Of a stretch of 32,160 nucleotides of DNA, positions 31,912 through 32,160 are shown piece by piece. Below the pieces are notes generated by a model, which saw nothing but the letters and a program-made list of their open reading frames with translations, was not told the DNA's origin and ran no database searches. Location: NCBI GenBank assembly GCA_017405465.1, contig JAFRAJ010000045.1, forward strand, positions 1 through 32,160, written 5' to 3'. The stretch comes from Oscillospiraceae bacterium (GTDB taxonomy: Bacteria > Bacillota > Clostridia > Oscillospirales > Ruminococcaceae). The position numbers and the translations under genes are program-made. Each line of letters begins with the position of its first letter. Position 1 is the first letter of the stretch.

Positions 31912-32160
31912 ATGAACGACAGTGAGAAAGCTTATAAAGAAGCTTCTGGCGTAGATATCCAGGAGCAGAAAAACATATGGGATGAACGAGGAAAAGGCTA
32001 TTACGGCGAGTACTTGGTGTTCAATCATCTATACGGTGAGATACCAGGTATGAGCAAGATACTGATGAACTGTGAGATACCGGTTGAGGGGAACAAGAAA
32101 ACAGAGATAGATCTGATTCTTGTTCATGAAACCGGTATCTATTCATTTGAGATGAAACAC
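31912..32160 (+). CDS. NERD-domain protein (partial, runs off the right edge)
   Basis: The first 83 codons of a gene that continues past the window. A GGAG lies about six bases before the ATG. After a short charged N-terminus, residues about 28-83 match the nuclease-related (NERD) domain: GKGYYGEYLVFNHLYGEI, a middle segment CEIPVEG, then KKTEIDLILVHETGIYSFEMKH. The acidic EID and E-x-K elements are the restriction-endonuclease-like active-site pattern. NERD proteins may be stand-alone or fused to kinase, helicase or topoisomerase-type zinc domains, and the missing part would decide. The function is predicted only as a nuclease-like domain. Confidence 0.8.
   Translation, partial: MNDSEKAYKEASGVDIQEQKNIWDERGKGYYGEYLVFNHLYGEIPGMSKILMNCEIPVEGNKKTEIDLILVHETGIYSFEMKH

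Noticed and set aside
1..32160. CRISPR arrays, insertion sequences, prophage genes
   Set aside because: No regularly spaced direct repeats, transposase motifs or phage structural genes were seen on either strand.

Overview
The window looks like chromosomal DNA of a Gram-positive anaerobe, most likely a clostridial member of the Bacillota. The evidence is lipoprotein-type substrate-binding proteins, strong GGAGG-type ribosome sites, sigma-A promoters (TTGACA/TATAAT), a FeoAB system with its small Cys-rich partner, an SLC45-like sugar transporter next to a sugar-transfer ATP-grasp protein, and heavy use of AGA/AGG and ATA codons in DNA of middling GC. The species cannot be named from the sequence.

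Layout. (1) A tRNA-Leu(GAG) with its own promoter and terminator, then an M24 Xaa-Pro-type peptidase, at 168-1540. (2) A long leftward operon, 10771 down to 1644: a LacI-type repressor with a palindrome over its own start site, MalK-type ATPase, lipoprotein MalE, permeases MalF and MalG, and two GH13 alpha-glucan hydrolases. Together these form a maltodextrin/starch-oligosaccharide import and breakdown unit. (3) An amino-acid transport zone, 10896-20587: an orphan binding lipoprotein behind a PHP-type histidinol-phosphatase-like gene (leftward), a complete binding protein-permease-ATPase set, an esterase overlapping a YtcJ-like amidohydrolase that is cut by an in-frame TGA, and a second complete amino-acid ABC set. 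(4) An SLC45-like MFS transporter paired with an ATP-grasp gene (20721-23096), facing a leftward pair made of a TPR-containing XRE regulator and an ABC exporter (26002-23172). (5) A membrane-anchored VanY-type D,D-carboxypeptidase with two B-repeats (leftward) and a GNAT acetyltransferase. (6) The ferrous iron operon feoA-feoB plus a 47-residue Cys-rich membrane protein, a BaiN/HI0933-type flavoprotein, and at the right edge the start of a NERD-domain gene.

How the genes work together. Most of the window is nutrient capture: maltodextrins (ABC importer plus one membrane-anchored and one cytoplasmic GH13 enzyme), polar amino acids or derivatives (three binding proteins, two transporters, with peptidase, esterase and amidohydrolase genes nearby) and Fe(II). 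Co-transcription is well supported by four-base ATGA overlaps (malG/GH13, esterase/amidohydrolase, regulator/exporter, feoA/feoB, feoB/Cys-rich) and by clear hairpin terminators at nearly every operon end.

The features most worth a second look are the in-frame TGA in an otherwise intact amidohydrolase followed by a small hairpin, the transporter/ATP-grasp pair, the regulator/exporter pair, the structured leader before the second amino-acid binding protein, and the two hairpins bracketing malE. I saw no CRISPR array, insertion sequence, integrase, phage gene or rRNA.
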